A stretch of DNA of 64,000 nt, taken from positions 1 through 64,000 of the forward strand of contig NZ_LGDW01000347.1 of the NCBI RefSeq assembly GCF_001280005.1, read 5' to 3'. Under the pieces are notes generated by a model. The model made no database searches. It was given only the letters and a program-made list of their open reading frames with translations, and was not told the origin of the DNA. This document shows positions 17,941 to 26,841 of the stretch, one piece after another. Both the position numbers and the translations under genes were made by a program. Source of the stretch: Streptomyces sp. NRRL WC-3618. GTDB lineage: Bacteria > Actinomycetota > Actinomycetes > Streptomycetales > Streptomycetaceae. The stretch's first letter is position 1. Every line of letters starts with the position of its first letter.

Positions 17941-19899
17941 TCAGTTGCTGAAGTAGAAGTAGTTCCAGGTGCCGTATGTGGTGGTGTTGACGTTGTCGCC
18001 CGAGGAGGGGTCGATGTAGGAGGTGCGCACCCGGGCGCGTATGCCCGAGGTCCCGGGGTGTCCGAGGTTGACGACGGACTTGCCGTTGGTGCCGAGGGAG
18101 AAGTACTCCGAGTCCGTGGTGTACCACTTGCCGCCTGAGTAGACCTGGAGGTCCAGGCGCTCCTTGCGGCCCTTGTAGTAGGTCATCGTGGTGGTCAGGA
18201 CGGCGTCGGTGTTCTTGTGGTAATAGCGGTAGCGGGTCGAGCCGATCGTTGCGGTGCGGTAGTACTTGGACAGTGAGCTGGCGGTTTTCACGTGCGCGTA
18301 GGCGGCGGATTTGACGGTGCGGCCGGCGTAGCGGGCGTCGCCCTTGAAGACGGCGGTCACGGCGGTGTCGCGGGACATGGTGACGGTGGCGGACAGGTTG
18401 CCGTGCGCGTCGGTCTTGCCGGTCTTGAGGAGCTTGTTCGACTTGTCGCCGCCGTAGGGGTCGGCCCAGATCTCCACCGTGCGGTTGCTGTAGGTGGTGC
18501 CGAGGTGCGCGGTGAAGACGACGTTCTTGCCGTAGGGGTACGTCTTCTTGTTGTTGGTGAGCGTCAGGGCGGGCGTGGCGCGGGAGACGGTGACGGTGTC
18601 CGAGGCGGATGCCTGGGTGTGCGCGGCGTCGCCGGCGTAGGTCACCGTGTAGCGCACCTTGCTGCCGGCGGGCGGCGCGTCGGTGAAGGAGAACGTGCCG
18701 TTCGCGCCCAGCGCCCTGGTGCCCAGTGACTTGCCCCAGAGGGACAGCAGGTCGGTGCGCGTGACCTTCAGCGGTGTTCCGGCGGGTAGCCGCAGACCGG
18801 TCGTGAGGGTGCCCTTGACGGTGAGCGTCCTGCCGCGCGTGCCGGTGGCCGGGGCGTCGACGGTCAGCTTCGAGACGTACTTGCGCGGTTGGGTGACGGT
18901 CTGCAGTTGCATGGCGCCGGACGACCCGGTCAGTACGAACAGCTTCGTGCCGTCCGCCGACCAGGCCGTCGAGTGCCCGCCCCAGGGCATCCACGCGTCC
19001 GAAAGGTTGCGGACACTGGGCGGGGCGTCGGCGCCGCCGGGGAAGACGTAGGTGTCACCGGTGTTCTCGGTGTCGAGTGAGGTCGCGGCGACCGTGCCGT
19101 CCGGGGCGACGCTGACGGTCTCCGACTCGCTGTTGACCGGGTACTCGTGTACCTCCTGGAGGTCGGAGAGCCGGTATTCGACGACCGCCTCGTGCCCCTG
19201 CCCGACCACGAGGATGGACTGTCCGTCCGGTGTGAGCGCGGCGTCCCGGTAGAAGCCGCCCTCGTTCGCGGTGACGCGGATGACCGCAGTGCCCGACGAC
19301 ACGTCGTAGACGACGATCGGCCCGTTGCTGATGCCGCCGTCCAGGGCGACCAGGGTGTCCGGGTTCGCCGGGTTGGCGTACAGCATCGGCGTGCTGGCGA
19401 AGTCGTGGGCGCCGGCGAGGTCGAGGGAGACGGTGGCCGGGTCGGCGGTCAGGTCGACCTCGCCGAGCCCGGAGTCCCACTGGTCGCCGTAGCCGAACCA
19501 GATCCGGCCTCCGGCGAGGGCGATCCGCCGCGGCGCCGTGCCGGCGCCGGTCGGGTACTCGGCGGTCTGGGTGAGCGTCGCGGTGTCGAACGCGACGATC
19601 TTGTCCGCTCCGGTGACCGCGGCGTACAGGGTGCTGCCGTCCGGGCTCAGCTGGAGATCGGACACCTGGGGCAGGCCGGAGAGCTTGCTGAGCACCTTGC
19701 CGTCGTAGCGGACGACGGAGATCGTACTGTCGCCGCTGATGTAGAGGTGCTGGTGGGCGCCGTCGACGACGGTGTCGTTCACGGTGCCGACGCTGATCGG
19801 CACGCTGGTGTCGGCGGTCGCCGGGCCGGCCGTCACCAGCACCGCGGAGCTGAAGAGGGCTGCCGTCGCGACGGCAGCCGGAAGTGTGCGAATACGCAC
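17941..19899 (-). CDS. Secreted beta-propeller (YVTN/WD40-like) plus Ig-like repeat protein
   Basis: 652 residues from the GTG at 19899 (signal VRIRTLPAAVATAALFSSAVLVTAGPATA). Residues about 35-350 form a YVTN-type propeller (repeats such as LQLSPDGSTLYAAVTG and DAALTPDGQSILVVG). About 360-560 hold two Ig-like bacterial domains (YPYGKNVVFTAHLG; YAGDAAHTQASA). The C-terminus is Tyr-rich and ends WNYFYFSN. No catalytic motif is visible. Such proteins are common secreted or surface-associated products of Streptomyces of unknown role. A longer frame from 20100 exists, but it would place the signal peptide internally. Confidence 0.78.
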   Translation of the reverse strand: MRIRTLPAAVATAALFSSAVLVTAGPATADTSVPISVGTVNDTVVDGAHQHLYISGDSTISVVRYDGKVLSKLSGLPQVSDLQLSPDGSTLYAAVTGADKIVAFDTATLTQTAEYPTGAGTAPRRIALAGGRIWFGYGDQWDSGLGEVDLTADPATVSLDLAGAHDFASTPMLYANPANPDTLVALDGGISNGPIVVYDVSSGTAVIRVTANEGGFYRDAALTPDGQSILVVGQGHEAVVEYRLSDLQEVHEYPVNSESETVSVAPDGTVAATSLDTENTGDTYVFPGGADAPPSVRNLSDAWMPWGGHSTAWSADGTKLFVLTGSSGAMQLQTVTQPRKYVSKLTVDAPATGTRGRTLTVKGTLTTGLRLPAGTPLKVTRTDLLSLWGKSLGTRALGANGTFSFTDAPPAGSKVRYTVTYAGDAAHTQASASDTVTVSRATPALTLTNNKKTYPYGKNVVFTAHLGTTYSNRTVEIWADPYGGDKSNKLLKTGKTDAHGNLSATVTMSRDTAVTAVFKGDARYAGRTVKSAAYAHVKTASSLSKYYRTATIGSTRYRYYHKNTDAVLTTTMTYYKGRKERLDLQVYSGGKWYTTDSEYFSLGTNGKSVVNLGHPGTSGIRARVRTSYIDPSSGDNVNTTTYGTWNYFYFSN

Positions 19900-20190
19900 G
19901 GTGATTTGAACCCCCCAACGACGTCCGGCCGCTGTGTGCGGCCGGAACCGGCCCTGCAGCCGGTGAGCGAAGGTTAGGCCACAGCTCCAACACCCCACCC
20001 AGCGCCCTCGTTTGTGCGCAGGCAGGCCGGCCAGAATGCGACTTCCGGTACGCAGACCGATGATCGAATAACGCACCCCCGGCCGGGGCAGGACCGGCAC
20101 GAGGCGCCTTCCCTCAACGAAGGTCCCTGCGACATCTCATCTCTCTGTCAGCCGCATTGACGCGGCCTGGGGCGTCAGGCCGACCGCGCT

Positions 20191-20290
20191 TCACCCCTCG
20201 ATCCGCACGATGACGAAGAGGTCACCCGCCTCCCCGCCATTCCTGCCGGGCCGGCCCGACCACCGTGCAGCACGGTGACCCGAGCGGTGC
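20191..20290 (-). pseudogene. Possible DnaJ/CbpA C-terminal fragment
   Basis: The minus strand ending at TGA 20191-20193 reads GRPGRNGGEAGDLFVIVRIEG, which resembles the GxxG..GDLxVxVxV end of DnaJ-family chaperones. The upstream part shifts frame and fades within about 40 codons. Nothing else is recognised between 19900 and 20359. Confidence 0.35.
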
Positions 20291-20359
20291 CCCCGCCGTG
20301 GACTGAACTGAGCCGACGGTGCGGAGGGCATGTGATCCGCGGCAAGGCCGGATAGCTGC

Positions 20360-20728
20360 TTATGTGCGGTTCTGCCCTTGACGCGCGTCGGAGCCGCCCT
20401 GGAACTCGCTGTCGATGCCGGTGACGATGCCGGTGACGATCGCCGCGCCCAGCGGGGCGTCCTCCTCGCTGAAGCCGCTGTCGCGCAGCGCCGTGGAGAC
20501 CAGCCGTACCGCTTCGCTCTCGGCCCCGGACTGGTCCGCGGCTTCGACCTCGACCCGGGCCGCGAACATGCCGTCCTCGTCGACCGTCAGCAGGTTCAGC
20601 TCCTCGCTCTCACCCAGGTCCGTGTTCTTCGGGTCCTGGGGTCGGAGGCTGCGCTCGACGGCGGAGCAGGTGTCCTCGGAGATTCCGTGGATGAACGTGC
20701 CGGGCACGGTGATGACGAACGTGGTCAC
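20360..20728 (-). CDS. Small acidic protein of unknown function
   Basis: 122 residues from the GTG at 20728, with GGAG (from GAAGGAGTCCCT) just upstream. It opens TTFVITVPGTFIHGISEDTC, is soluble and strongly acidic, and ends in a short basic tail. It contains a small internal duplication (IVTG-IVTG). It looks like a conserved actinobacterial hypothetical protein; I recognise no domain with confidence. Nothing in the flanks indicates an operon. Confidence 0.65.
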   Translation of the reverse strand: MTTFVITVPGTFIHGISEDTCSAVERSLRPQDPKNTDLGESEELNLLTVDEDGMFAARVEVEAADQSGAESEAVRLVSTALRDSGFSEEDAPLGAAIVTGIVTGIDSEFQGGSDARQGQNRT

Positions 20729-21015
20729 AGGGACTCCTTCCGCGGGTCCGCCGGGCGCCGGGTTCCGCGCGCGGCGGACGGGCCATGGTCCGTACGGGCC
20801 GCAGTGCGGGCGGCCAGAAGCACGACGCCAAGTCGGTCGGTGCATGCCCCGCCATCGCGTGCCTCCCGACGTTCGTCCGCTGGTTCCCGGCTCGTACTCG
20901 ATGCGCCTGCCCCGCCTACGGCCGGGAATGCGGACCTCGTCCTCTCTCCGTTTCCGCCGGGGCACTGTCACGCTGGCTGACCAGGCAGCGTGAACGGGCG
21001 ATGGAAGGTTTCCTC

Positions 21016-21054
21016 AGCCCGGCGCAGCCCGGCGCAGCCCGGCGCAGCCCGGCG
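21016..21054. repeat. Tandem 10-base repeat GGCGCAGCCC
   Basis: Three perfect copies at 21021-21050 with partial copies at both ends. It is non-coding as far as can be seen. Confidence 0.85.
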
Positions 21055-21229
21055 GATGGCGCCAAGGGATGAGCAACTCGGCGGCGTGACGCGAGGTGGG
21101 GATCAACCGCAGGACCGACACTCGCTGGCGGTACGGACGCAAGGAAGTCGACCAGGTGGTCGATCACCTGCTCGGCCTCGTCCGGGGACGGTCGATCTCC
21201 TGGGCAAAAAACACCGAGGCGGCTTTGAG

Positions 21230-21386
21230 CTCAATCGTGCTGCGCGGAAGGACCCGCCCGTTGTGTTCAGCATGCTCTTCACGTTGCCGGTACGTCAGTC
21301 CCGACGCGCCCTTGAGCTGCTTCATCATGTCGACGAACTGCTCGACACTGCATGCACGTTCGGGATCCACACCCCCGCAGTACCCA
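21230..21386 (-). pseudogene. HTH-domain gene fragment
   Basis: The minus strand reads CSVEQFVDMMKQLKGASGLTYRQREEHAEHN then GRVLPRSTI, the N-terminal helix-turn-helix found in many Streptomyces proteins and in the intact gene at 23031. The expected ADMLRRD continuation is missing and no proper start is in frame. A truncated paralogue. Confidence 0.6.
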
Positions 21387-21597
21387 TGGCGCCATCCTCG
21401 GCCCTCACCCCCAACAGGCGACAAGGAGTCCCTGCAGCGGCCCGGATCTTTGTCCGGAAAGCGGTGGTGACCAGCCCGGACAGCAACGGACTGTCCGGGA
21501 CACCGGGCATCCCTTGCCGGACCGAACCGTGGCCAGCAGGGTCGATTCCGTCGGCGCAACCGCCACGAACCGCCACACGCCACCAAGGAGTGTTCTC

Positions 21598-22197
21598 ATG
21601 CGAAAGACCGCACAGCCCGCACACATCGTCCCCCTCGCGCTCGCCGCCGTCTTAGTCGGTGGCCTGACAGCCACCACAACTGCCCCGGCGCAGGCACGCA
21701 CCGAAACTCAGGCATCCGCCCAGGCAACGGACGCCTACTACCTGCGTTTCGACAAGGGTTCGGTCACGAACTCCCACCTCGAACTGGTCAAGCGCACTCC
21801 CGGCCGCGACAAGGTGATCAAGACGTACCCAGCGGGCTCAGGCCAGGTCAAGGACACCTGCGCCGTCGGCAGGGGCTGGTTGCCCAACGCCGGGGCGAGC
21901 AGGCCGTACGCCATCGAGTGGCACCGCAAGAACTTCGACGGCATCATCAACGGCTTCGTCATCAAGATCTCCGACCGCAAGTGCCACAACGGCACCAAGC
22001 GCACCGAACTGTTTATCCACAGCGAGATGAAGCCGAACGGCAACGCGGGCACCATCGAGTCCGAGCGGTGGACCAACAGCAATCCCAACGACTACTACTC
22101 CAATGGCTGCATCAAGCTCAACCCGACCAACATCAAGGACCTGTTCAAGCGCCTGGACCGCATCGGCTGGCCGAAGAAGCTCTATGTGGTGAACTGA
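21598..22197 (+). CDS. Secreted L,D-transpeptidase (YkuD-like) catalytic domain protein
   Basis: 199 residues from ATG 21598 with AAGGAG at 21585-21590. The signal peptide (MRKTAQPAHIVPLALAAVLVGG..) ends near AQA. The C-terminal half carries ELFIHSEMKP and DYYSNGCIKLNP, matching the H-x(n)-S-x-G-C motif of L,D-transpeptidases, with the nucleophile Cys in SNGC. The final Arg of the usual SHGCIR is Lys here. It has no targeting domain. It may cross-link peptidoglycan or serve as a small secreted variant. A strong hairpin follows the stop. Confidence 0.75.
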   Translation: MRKTAQPAHIVPLALAAVLVGGLTATTTAPAQARTETQASAQATDAYYLRFDKGSVTNSHLELVKRTPGRDKVIKTYPAGSGQVKDTCAVGRGWLPNAGASRPYAIEWHRKNFDGIINGFVIKISDRKCHNGTKRTELFIHSEMKPNGNAGTIESERWTNSNPNDYYSNGCIKLNPTNIKDLFKRLDRIGWPKKLYVVN

Positions 22198-22214
22198 CAC
22201 GCGCCAGCTCCCTT

Positions 22215-22259
22215 CGTGGTGCCCGGCAAGGCCCGTCGAGGGCCTTGCCGGGCACCACG
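22215..22259 (+). terminator. Strong hairpin after the L,D-transpeptidase-like gene
   Basis: Perfect 20-base-pair stem (22215-22234 with 22240-22259), arm CGTGGTGCCCGGCAAGGCCC, loop GTCGA. It lies 18 bases after the stop and is a typical GC-rich Streptomyces terminator without a U-tract. Confidence 0.8.
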
Positions 22260-23030
22260 TGTCTTGCAGGTAGACCACGTTGAGACTGCCGCCACAGGCA
22301 AGAACTCAGACCGGTGAAGTAAGTAGTCACCCGGGCCCTTTCGGTCCCGCCCCCTGGCCGGGAAAATCAGGGGCGTGTGCCCGTCCGGAGGACGTCGAGT
22401 CAGCTTGGTGCCGAACGTCGAGCCCGTTGAGTAGTCGGACGCGGGGGCCGTGCGCAGGAGTCCAGTGGTGTTGCCGCGAGCACGTAAGACCCGCGTTCCG
22501 CGCAATTCGCGGTCGCTGGAGCAACGGCATGCCTGCTGGCCTGCGACTTCGCCACGCCGGGCGTTGTAGGCCGTTTCTCTGGGGCGCGACGTTTCTGCAG
22601 GTAGCAGGGCTTCTCGGTGCGACCGCCAAGGGCGCCGGGCGACACCCTCTTGCGAGCCGAGCCGGATGCCACGAGAGCCCCTGCCTCACGTTCAGCTTAC
22701 GAGTCGTCAACTTGCGCCGACGTAGCAGGGCTTGACCAGCCGCTCCTCGCCTCATGGTGGGTCGGCGGCGCACTCAGGCCCTTCGCTGCCCTGTGCGTTT
22801 CTCTATGCCTAGAGAAACGCCCCTGTGATACGTGCGATCCCGTCTCCGCAGGTCATGGGCCAGATCCGCGCTCCAGGCATGCCGAATTACGCGGAACGCG
22901 GGCTGGGCGGCGTCTCTGCACGGACAGCTGTCCGGCCTGGTCAGAGGCGTGTCCGAGAGAGACGGACAAATCAAGTGATGTGGCTGAGAGGGGGGTTGAT
23001 GCCCGTGTCGCCAACGATGACAATCACCAC
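22260..23030. other. About 770 bases without a recognisable gene
   Basis: No frame shows convincing family similarity. A perfect hairpin at 22795-22820 (GCGTTTCTCT, loop ATGCCT, AGAGAAACGC) and an inverted near-repeat of CCGCGTTCCGCGCAATTCG (about 22493-22511) at about 22882-22900 are the only structures noticed. GTAGCAGGGCTT occurs twice in direct orientation (near 22600 and 22722). This may be decayed mobile DNA. Confidence 0.45.
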
Positions 23031-24128
23031 ATGGGGACCACGGGGGGAGCCCGGGACACCGATGGAAGCGCGGGCACCGACGGCACCGGGCTCCCGGATC
23101 CGGGAACGGCGCGCACCTCGGCCGAGTTCGTCGCCCTGCTGCGCCGGCTCAAGGACCACAGCGGACTTACCTACCGTCAGCTCGAACAGCGGGCCGCCGC
23201 ACGGGGTGACGTCCTGGCCCGCAGTACGGTCGCTGACATGCTGCGCCGGGACGGGCTGCCGCGCGCCGAACTCGTTTCCGCGCTCGTCCGGACCTGCGGT
23301 GCGGAGCGAGCGGAGGCCACGTGGCTGGCATCGCGACAGCGGATCGCGGCGTCGGGGACGGCGTCGGGGACGCCCCCCGGTCTGACCGGAGCTGCGGACG
23401 CGTCGTCGTCGGGTTCTGGTGCCGACGGCCGCCGGGTCCGTACCGCCTCCCTCGCCTTGCTCGGCACCGTCGTCCTGCTCGTCATCGGCGGGCTCGTGCT
23501 GCTTTCGCGCGACGACGAGCCGTCGGGCGGGGGCAGTGTGGACGGCCGGACGCCAGTGACGGCCGGGTCGGCCGACAACGGGCAGAGTCCCGTCGCCCGG
23601 CAGGGACCTGCCCCCGGGCTGTCCCGCATCCGGCCAGTCGGTGCACCCGGGCTGTGTCTCACTGAGGGGCAGGCGCGGGCGGACAGCGGCGAATCCAAGG
23701 TAGTAGCGGCCCAATGGCCGTGCGAGAAAGCCGTGCCACCGACGACGACGCTGCTGAAGACGGACGACGGGCTGTACCGCATCCAGTGGGACAAACCCGG
23801 CATGGGCAAGGGCTGCCTGACGGTCCTCGGCGAGGACGAGGGCTACTTCCGGACCATGCTCGAACCCTGGGACGACTGCGCTGCCCCTGGCACCGTTCAA
23901 CTGTTCCGCATCGAACGAGCCGAGGGCACCGGAAACACGGACGGCGCCAGCGCCTGGCGGCTGCGCTCGGCGGGGGACGGAGAGCGGTGCGTCGGCATCC
24001 GCGGGAACACGAAGGCGAGCGGGGCGGTGGCCGTGGTGGAGCCGTGCGCCGACGCTCAGGCTGCGGGTGACATCTCCGTCCCGGGGCAGCACTTCCTCAT
24101 CGACCGAGACAGAGCTGACCCAAACTAA
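23031..24128 (+). CDS. HTH / single-TM / beta-trefoil-like membrane protein
   Basis: About 365 residues. Residues about 30-92 form a cytoplasmic helix-turn-helix ([20 protein letters not shown], then [17 protein letters not shown]). A single membrane helix lies near 146-168 ([18 protein letters not shown]). The extracellular C-terminus contains paired CLT/CVG...PC segments, resembling ricin-type trefoil repeats. It could couple an external signal to DNA or a partner, but no function is established for this arrangement. The start is uncertain: an in-frame GTG at 22980 is possible and neither site has a clear ribosome binding site. A paralogous N-terminal fragment lies at 21230-21386. Confidence 0.65.
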   Translation: MGTTGGARDTDGSAGTDGTGLPDPGTARTSAEFVALLRRLKDHSGLTYRQLEQRAAARGDVLARSTVADMLRRDGLPRAELVSALVRTCGAERAEATWLASRQRIAASGTASGTPPGLTGAADASSSGSGADGRRVRTASLALLGTVVLLVIGGLVLLSRDDEPSGGGSVDGRTPVTAGSADNGQSPVARQGPAPGLSRIRPVGAPGLCLTEGQARADSGESKVVAAQWPCEKAVPPTTTLLKTDDGLYRIQWDKPGMGKGCLTVLGEDEGYFRTMLEPWDDCAAPGTVQLFRIERAEGTGNTDGASAWRLRSAGDGERCVGIRGNTKASGAVAVVEPCADAQAAGDISVPGQHFLIDRDRADPN

Positions 24129-24508
24129 GTCGTCACCCCGTGCCGACGGTGCTTGTGGGAGAAGTCGGCCCGGCTGGCGCCGACCCGGTCGCACTCCGCA
24201 AGCGTGCCATCCAGCCGGACGTAGTCCGGATCGGCCTCGCGCAGAGCACGCAGCAGGCCGGGAGCGCGGTCCGCCAGCAGGTCGACGACGGCTGCCACGT
24301 AGGCATGCGCGGTGCCGACGGAAATGCCGAACCCGGCAGCGAGCTGGGCGAGGGTGTCGTGCCGGCGCAGGTACATCAGGCCGACCAACGCACGCTGGTA
24401 CGGCGGGAGCTTGCAGCGGCGGTCGCCCTCGCGGGTGACGATGAGCACGGTGACCCACTCGACCAGCGCATGGGGCAGGTCGAGTGCGGCAGAATAGGGA
24501 ACCAACAA
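24125..24508 (-). pseudogene. IS5-family transposase, N-terminal fragment
   Basis: 127 codons matching the N-terminal half of Streptomyces IS5-type (DDE_Tnp_4) transposases: [32 protein letters not shown], and [12 protein letters not shown] followed by SHKHRRHGV. Homology ends at HRRHGV, where the catalytic core should continue. The truncation point coincides with the 3' end of the convergent HTH-TM gene. Non-functional alone. Confidence 0.82.
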
Positions 24509-24566
24509 GGCTCCCGCGCCAATGAGTTGAGACGTCGAACACCTCTCTCAACGGCACGGGAGCCTT
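24507..24566. repeat. Structured 60-base leader upstream of the IS5 fragment
   Basis: Outer arms AAGGCTCCCGCGCC and GGCACGGGAGCCTT (one mismatch) enclose inner arms TTGAGA and TCTCAA. It lies immediately upstream of the transposase start, so it could be the element's terminal or leader structure. Confidence 0.55.
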
Positions 24567-24709
24567 ATCCGTTGCGGGCGCCGACGTCGTCACCCGATCA
24601 GTGGCCACTCTGAAACAGCTCACTGGATCCGGACTCGCAACCCGCGCATGACGAGGGGGCGGCGGATCGGGAGCCCGTCCGCCCCCGCTCACCGGGTCGG
24701 CTCAGCCTG

Positions 24710-25477
24710 TCAGTGCCCCTTGAAAACAGGCGCCCTCTTCTCCATGAAGGCGCTCATCCCCTCCCTCTGGTCATCGGTCGCGAACAGCGCATGGAACACG
24801 CGCCGTTCGAAAAGAAGCCCGTCGCGCAGGCCGGTTTCCAGGGCCCGGTCGACCGACTCGCGGGCGGCCGTGACGGCCGGGCGGCCGTAAGAGGCGACGG
24901 TCGCGGCGACTTCCATGCCCTCGGTGAGCACGCGGTCGTCCGGGACCACCCGCGACACCAGGCCCGAGGCCTCCGCCTCGCGGGCGTTCATCGTGCGGCC
25001 CGTGAGGATCATGTCCATGGCCTTGGCACGGCCGACCAGGCGAGTGAGCCGCTGGGTGCCGCCGATGCCGGGGATCACGCCGAGCTTGATCTCCGGCTGG
25101 CCGAAGACCGCCGACTCGCCCGCGATGATCAGGTCACACATCATCGCCAGTTCGCAACCGCCGCCCAACGCATAGCCGTTGACCGCCGCGATCTTCGGCG
25201 TCCGGAATCCGGCGAACTCTTCCCAGCCCGCGAAGTAGTCCTCCGCGGCCATGTCCACGGCCGTCTTCCCGGCCATCTCCTTGATGTCGGCACCGGCCGC
25301 GAAGATCTTCTCCGAACCGGTGACAAGGAAGCAGCCGACGTCCGGGTCGCGGTCCAACGGACGGAGTGCGTCGAGGAGTTCGGCCAGCAGCTCGCTGCTG
25401 AGGGCGTTCAGGACGTGCGGTCGGTGGAGTCGTATCGTGACGACGCGGTCATGACGTTCGATCTTGAGGGTGTTCAT
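24710..25477 (-). CDS. Enoyl-CoA hydratase/isomerase family protein
   Basis: 255 residues with the full crotonase fold: [27 protein letters not shown] (oxyanion-hole GGG and catalytic Glu region), [16 protein letters not shown] with the second catalytic Glu position, and a C-terminal KRAPVFKGH. It hydrates trans-2-enoyl-CoA in fatty acid or branched-acid degradation. It lies 35 bases downstream of the membrane redox gene and in the same direction, so it is probably part of the same operon. The CoA-thioester chemistry may connect to the adenylating enzyme at the head of that operon. Confidence 0.92.
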   Translation of the reverse strand: MNTLKIERHDRVVTIRLHRPHVLNALSSELLAELLDALRPLDRDPDVGCFLVTGSEKIFAAGADIKEMAGKTAVDMAAEDYFAGWEEFAGFRTPKIAAVNGYALGGGCELAMMCDLIIAGESAVFGQPEIKLGVIPGIGGTQRLTRLVGRAKAMDMILTGRTMNAREAEASGLVSRVVPDDRVLTEGMEVAATVASYGRPAVTAARESVDRALETGLRDGLLFERRVFHALFATDDQREGMSAFMEKRAPVFKGH

Positions 25478-25512
25478 CGACTCTCCCTCGCTCCTTATCT
25501 CCTGACGGTCCG

Positions 25513-26841
25513 TTACGAGTCCCAGATCGCGCCGTACGCCGGTATGCCGCGCCGCTCGAGACCGTGAACGACCTGCCAGGTCAGCTTCTTGTTGGAGATG
25601 CAGATGACAGCTTCGGCACCGAAGTCGCGGTAGGCGGTGTACGCGAGCCGCACCATGTCCGGTTTGCCGTGCTGCGAGGTGTCCCAGATCAGCGCGTTCG
25701 GCTGGACGGCGAGGATCTCGTCGACCAGGTCGTCGCCATAGGTCCTGCGGGGATCACGCGTGGCCCACACGAGCCGTGAGGGCACCTCGGCGGCCAGCAG
25801 ATGCGGCAGACAGGGACCGATACCGCTGCCGGTGGCAACGTAGATCACCTTGCTGAACAAGGTCTCGATATTGGCGACCCCGGCCGTGGTGATGCCCTTG
25901 ACCCAGACCTTCGGGGGCGCGTCGTCGATGAACGATCCCGTCCAGTCGCCCGCACGGGAGATCGTCAGCCGGAAGCCGGGTTCGCCGGGTGAGGGCACGT
26001 TGGCGAAGGAGTGCCACTCGGTGAGCGGGCTGCGGCTGATGGCGGTGGAGGACCCCGCGAAGGGGGTCACGCCGTGGTCGAAGCGGGCCAACACGACGTG
26101 CGTGGAGGGCCGTTCGATTCGTACGGCCACCTTGCGAAGCCGCAGCCAGGGCAGAGCGACGCTGAAGGTGACCACGGCCAGCACCCCGAGGGCGAACGGC
26201 TTCTGCGCGCCCAGCAGCGTATGCGTCCAGAACAGTGCGACACCGCTCCAGCCGCCGAAGCGGTGGATCTTCTCGAAGTGGTCGTGGAAGCGGGAACGGA
26301 AGGGTGGCAGGGCAGTGGCGACGATGACGACCAGCAGAGCGACGAGAACCCAGCTCGCCGTGATGAGCGGCAGGTTGGTGCCATCGACGGTCGCCACGAC
26401 CGTCCCCGCGAGAAACCACACCGCTCCGGCCAGTGCCCCGCCCACGTGCAGCCCGCCGAAGTGGTACACCTTCCCGAGCGTCCACCGCGCCTTCAGCGGC
26501 CAGCTCGTCGGAGCCCAAGTCGCCAGCCGGAAGAAGAGGTTGATGACGTACTGCTGCCGTACCACCACTGCGAGCGCGAGGTTCACGAGGGACGCGTAGC
26601 CGATGGTTTCGGTGTTCGGCGCCCAACTCGCCGCCAGAAAACCGACGTTGGCCAGTACCACCAGGGCCGCCAGGCGGTTGTAGTGCATCAGGCGGGGGTG
26701 CTTGAGGAGGCGACGGGGCACTGACGTGAGGGGAGGGAGTTCGGCGAGAGCCGCGAGAGGGGCGGGAGGCGCTGCGTACGTGGCGCCTCCCGCCTCGACG
26801 GACGAGCTCTCAGCGGATGATGCCTCGACGGACGACGTCAT
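25513..26841 (-). CDS. Polytopic membrane protein with C-terminal FAD/NAD(P)-binding reductase-like domain (TmpL C-terminal half)
   Basis: 442 residues. After an Ala/Ser-rich N-terminus, about six hydrophobic helices (residues about 55-245) include His-bearing segments such as [13 protein letters not shown] and [15 protein letters not shown]. The soluble C-terminus resembles a ferredoxin-NADP reductase fold: the nucleotide loop [18 protein letters not shown] and the end [19 protein letters not shown]. The ATG overlaps the stop of the adenylation gene (TGATG), so the two are translationally coupled. The pair matches the domain order of fungal TmpL (adenylation, six membrane helices, FAD/NAD(P) domain), here split into two genes. 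Likely a membrane redox enzyme; substrate unknown. Confidence 0.75.
   Translation of the reverse strand: MTSSVEASSAESSSVEAGGATYAAPPAPLAALAELPPLTSVPRRLLKHPRLMHYNRLAALVVLANVGFLAASWAPNTETIGYASLVNLALAVVVRQQYVINLFFRLATWAPTSWPLKARWTLGKVYHFGGLHVGGALAGAVWFLAGTVVATVDGTNLPLITASWVLVALLVVIVATALPPFRSRFHDHFEKIHRFGGWSGVALFWTHTLLGAQKPFALGVLAVVTFSVALPWLRLRKVAVRIERPSTHVVLARFDHGVTPFAGSSTAISRSPLTEWHSFANVPSPGEPGFRLTISRAGDWTGSFIDDAPPKVWVKGITTAGVANIETLFSKVIYVATGSGIGPCLPHLLAAEVPSRLVWATRDPRRTYGDDLVDEILAVQPNALIWDTSQHGKPDMVRLAYTAYRDFGAEAVICISNKKLTWQVVHGLERRGIPAYGAIWDS

Noticed and set aside
19900-20100. N-terminal extension of the beta-propeller protein from 20100
   Set aside because: It would bury the signal peptide about 67 residues inside; the GTG at 19899 gives a normal exported protein.
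24567-24650. Short plus frame reading VAGADVVTRSVATLKQLTGSG to a stop at 24650
   Set aside because: It may be a gene tail cut by the IS5 fragment, but it is too short to assign and could be chance.
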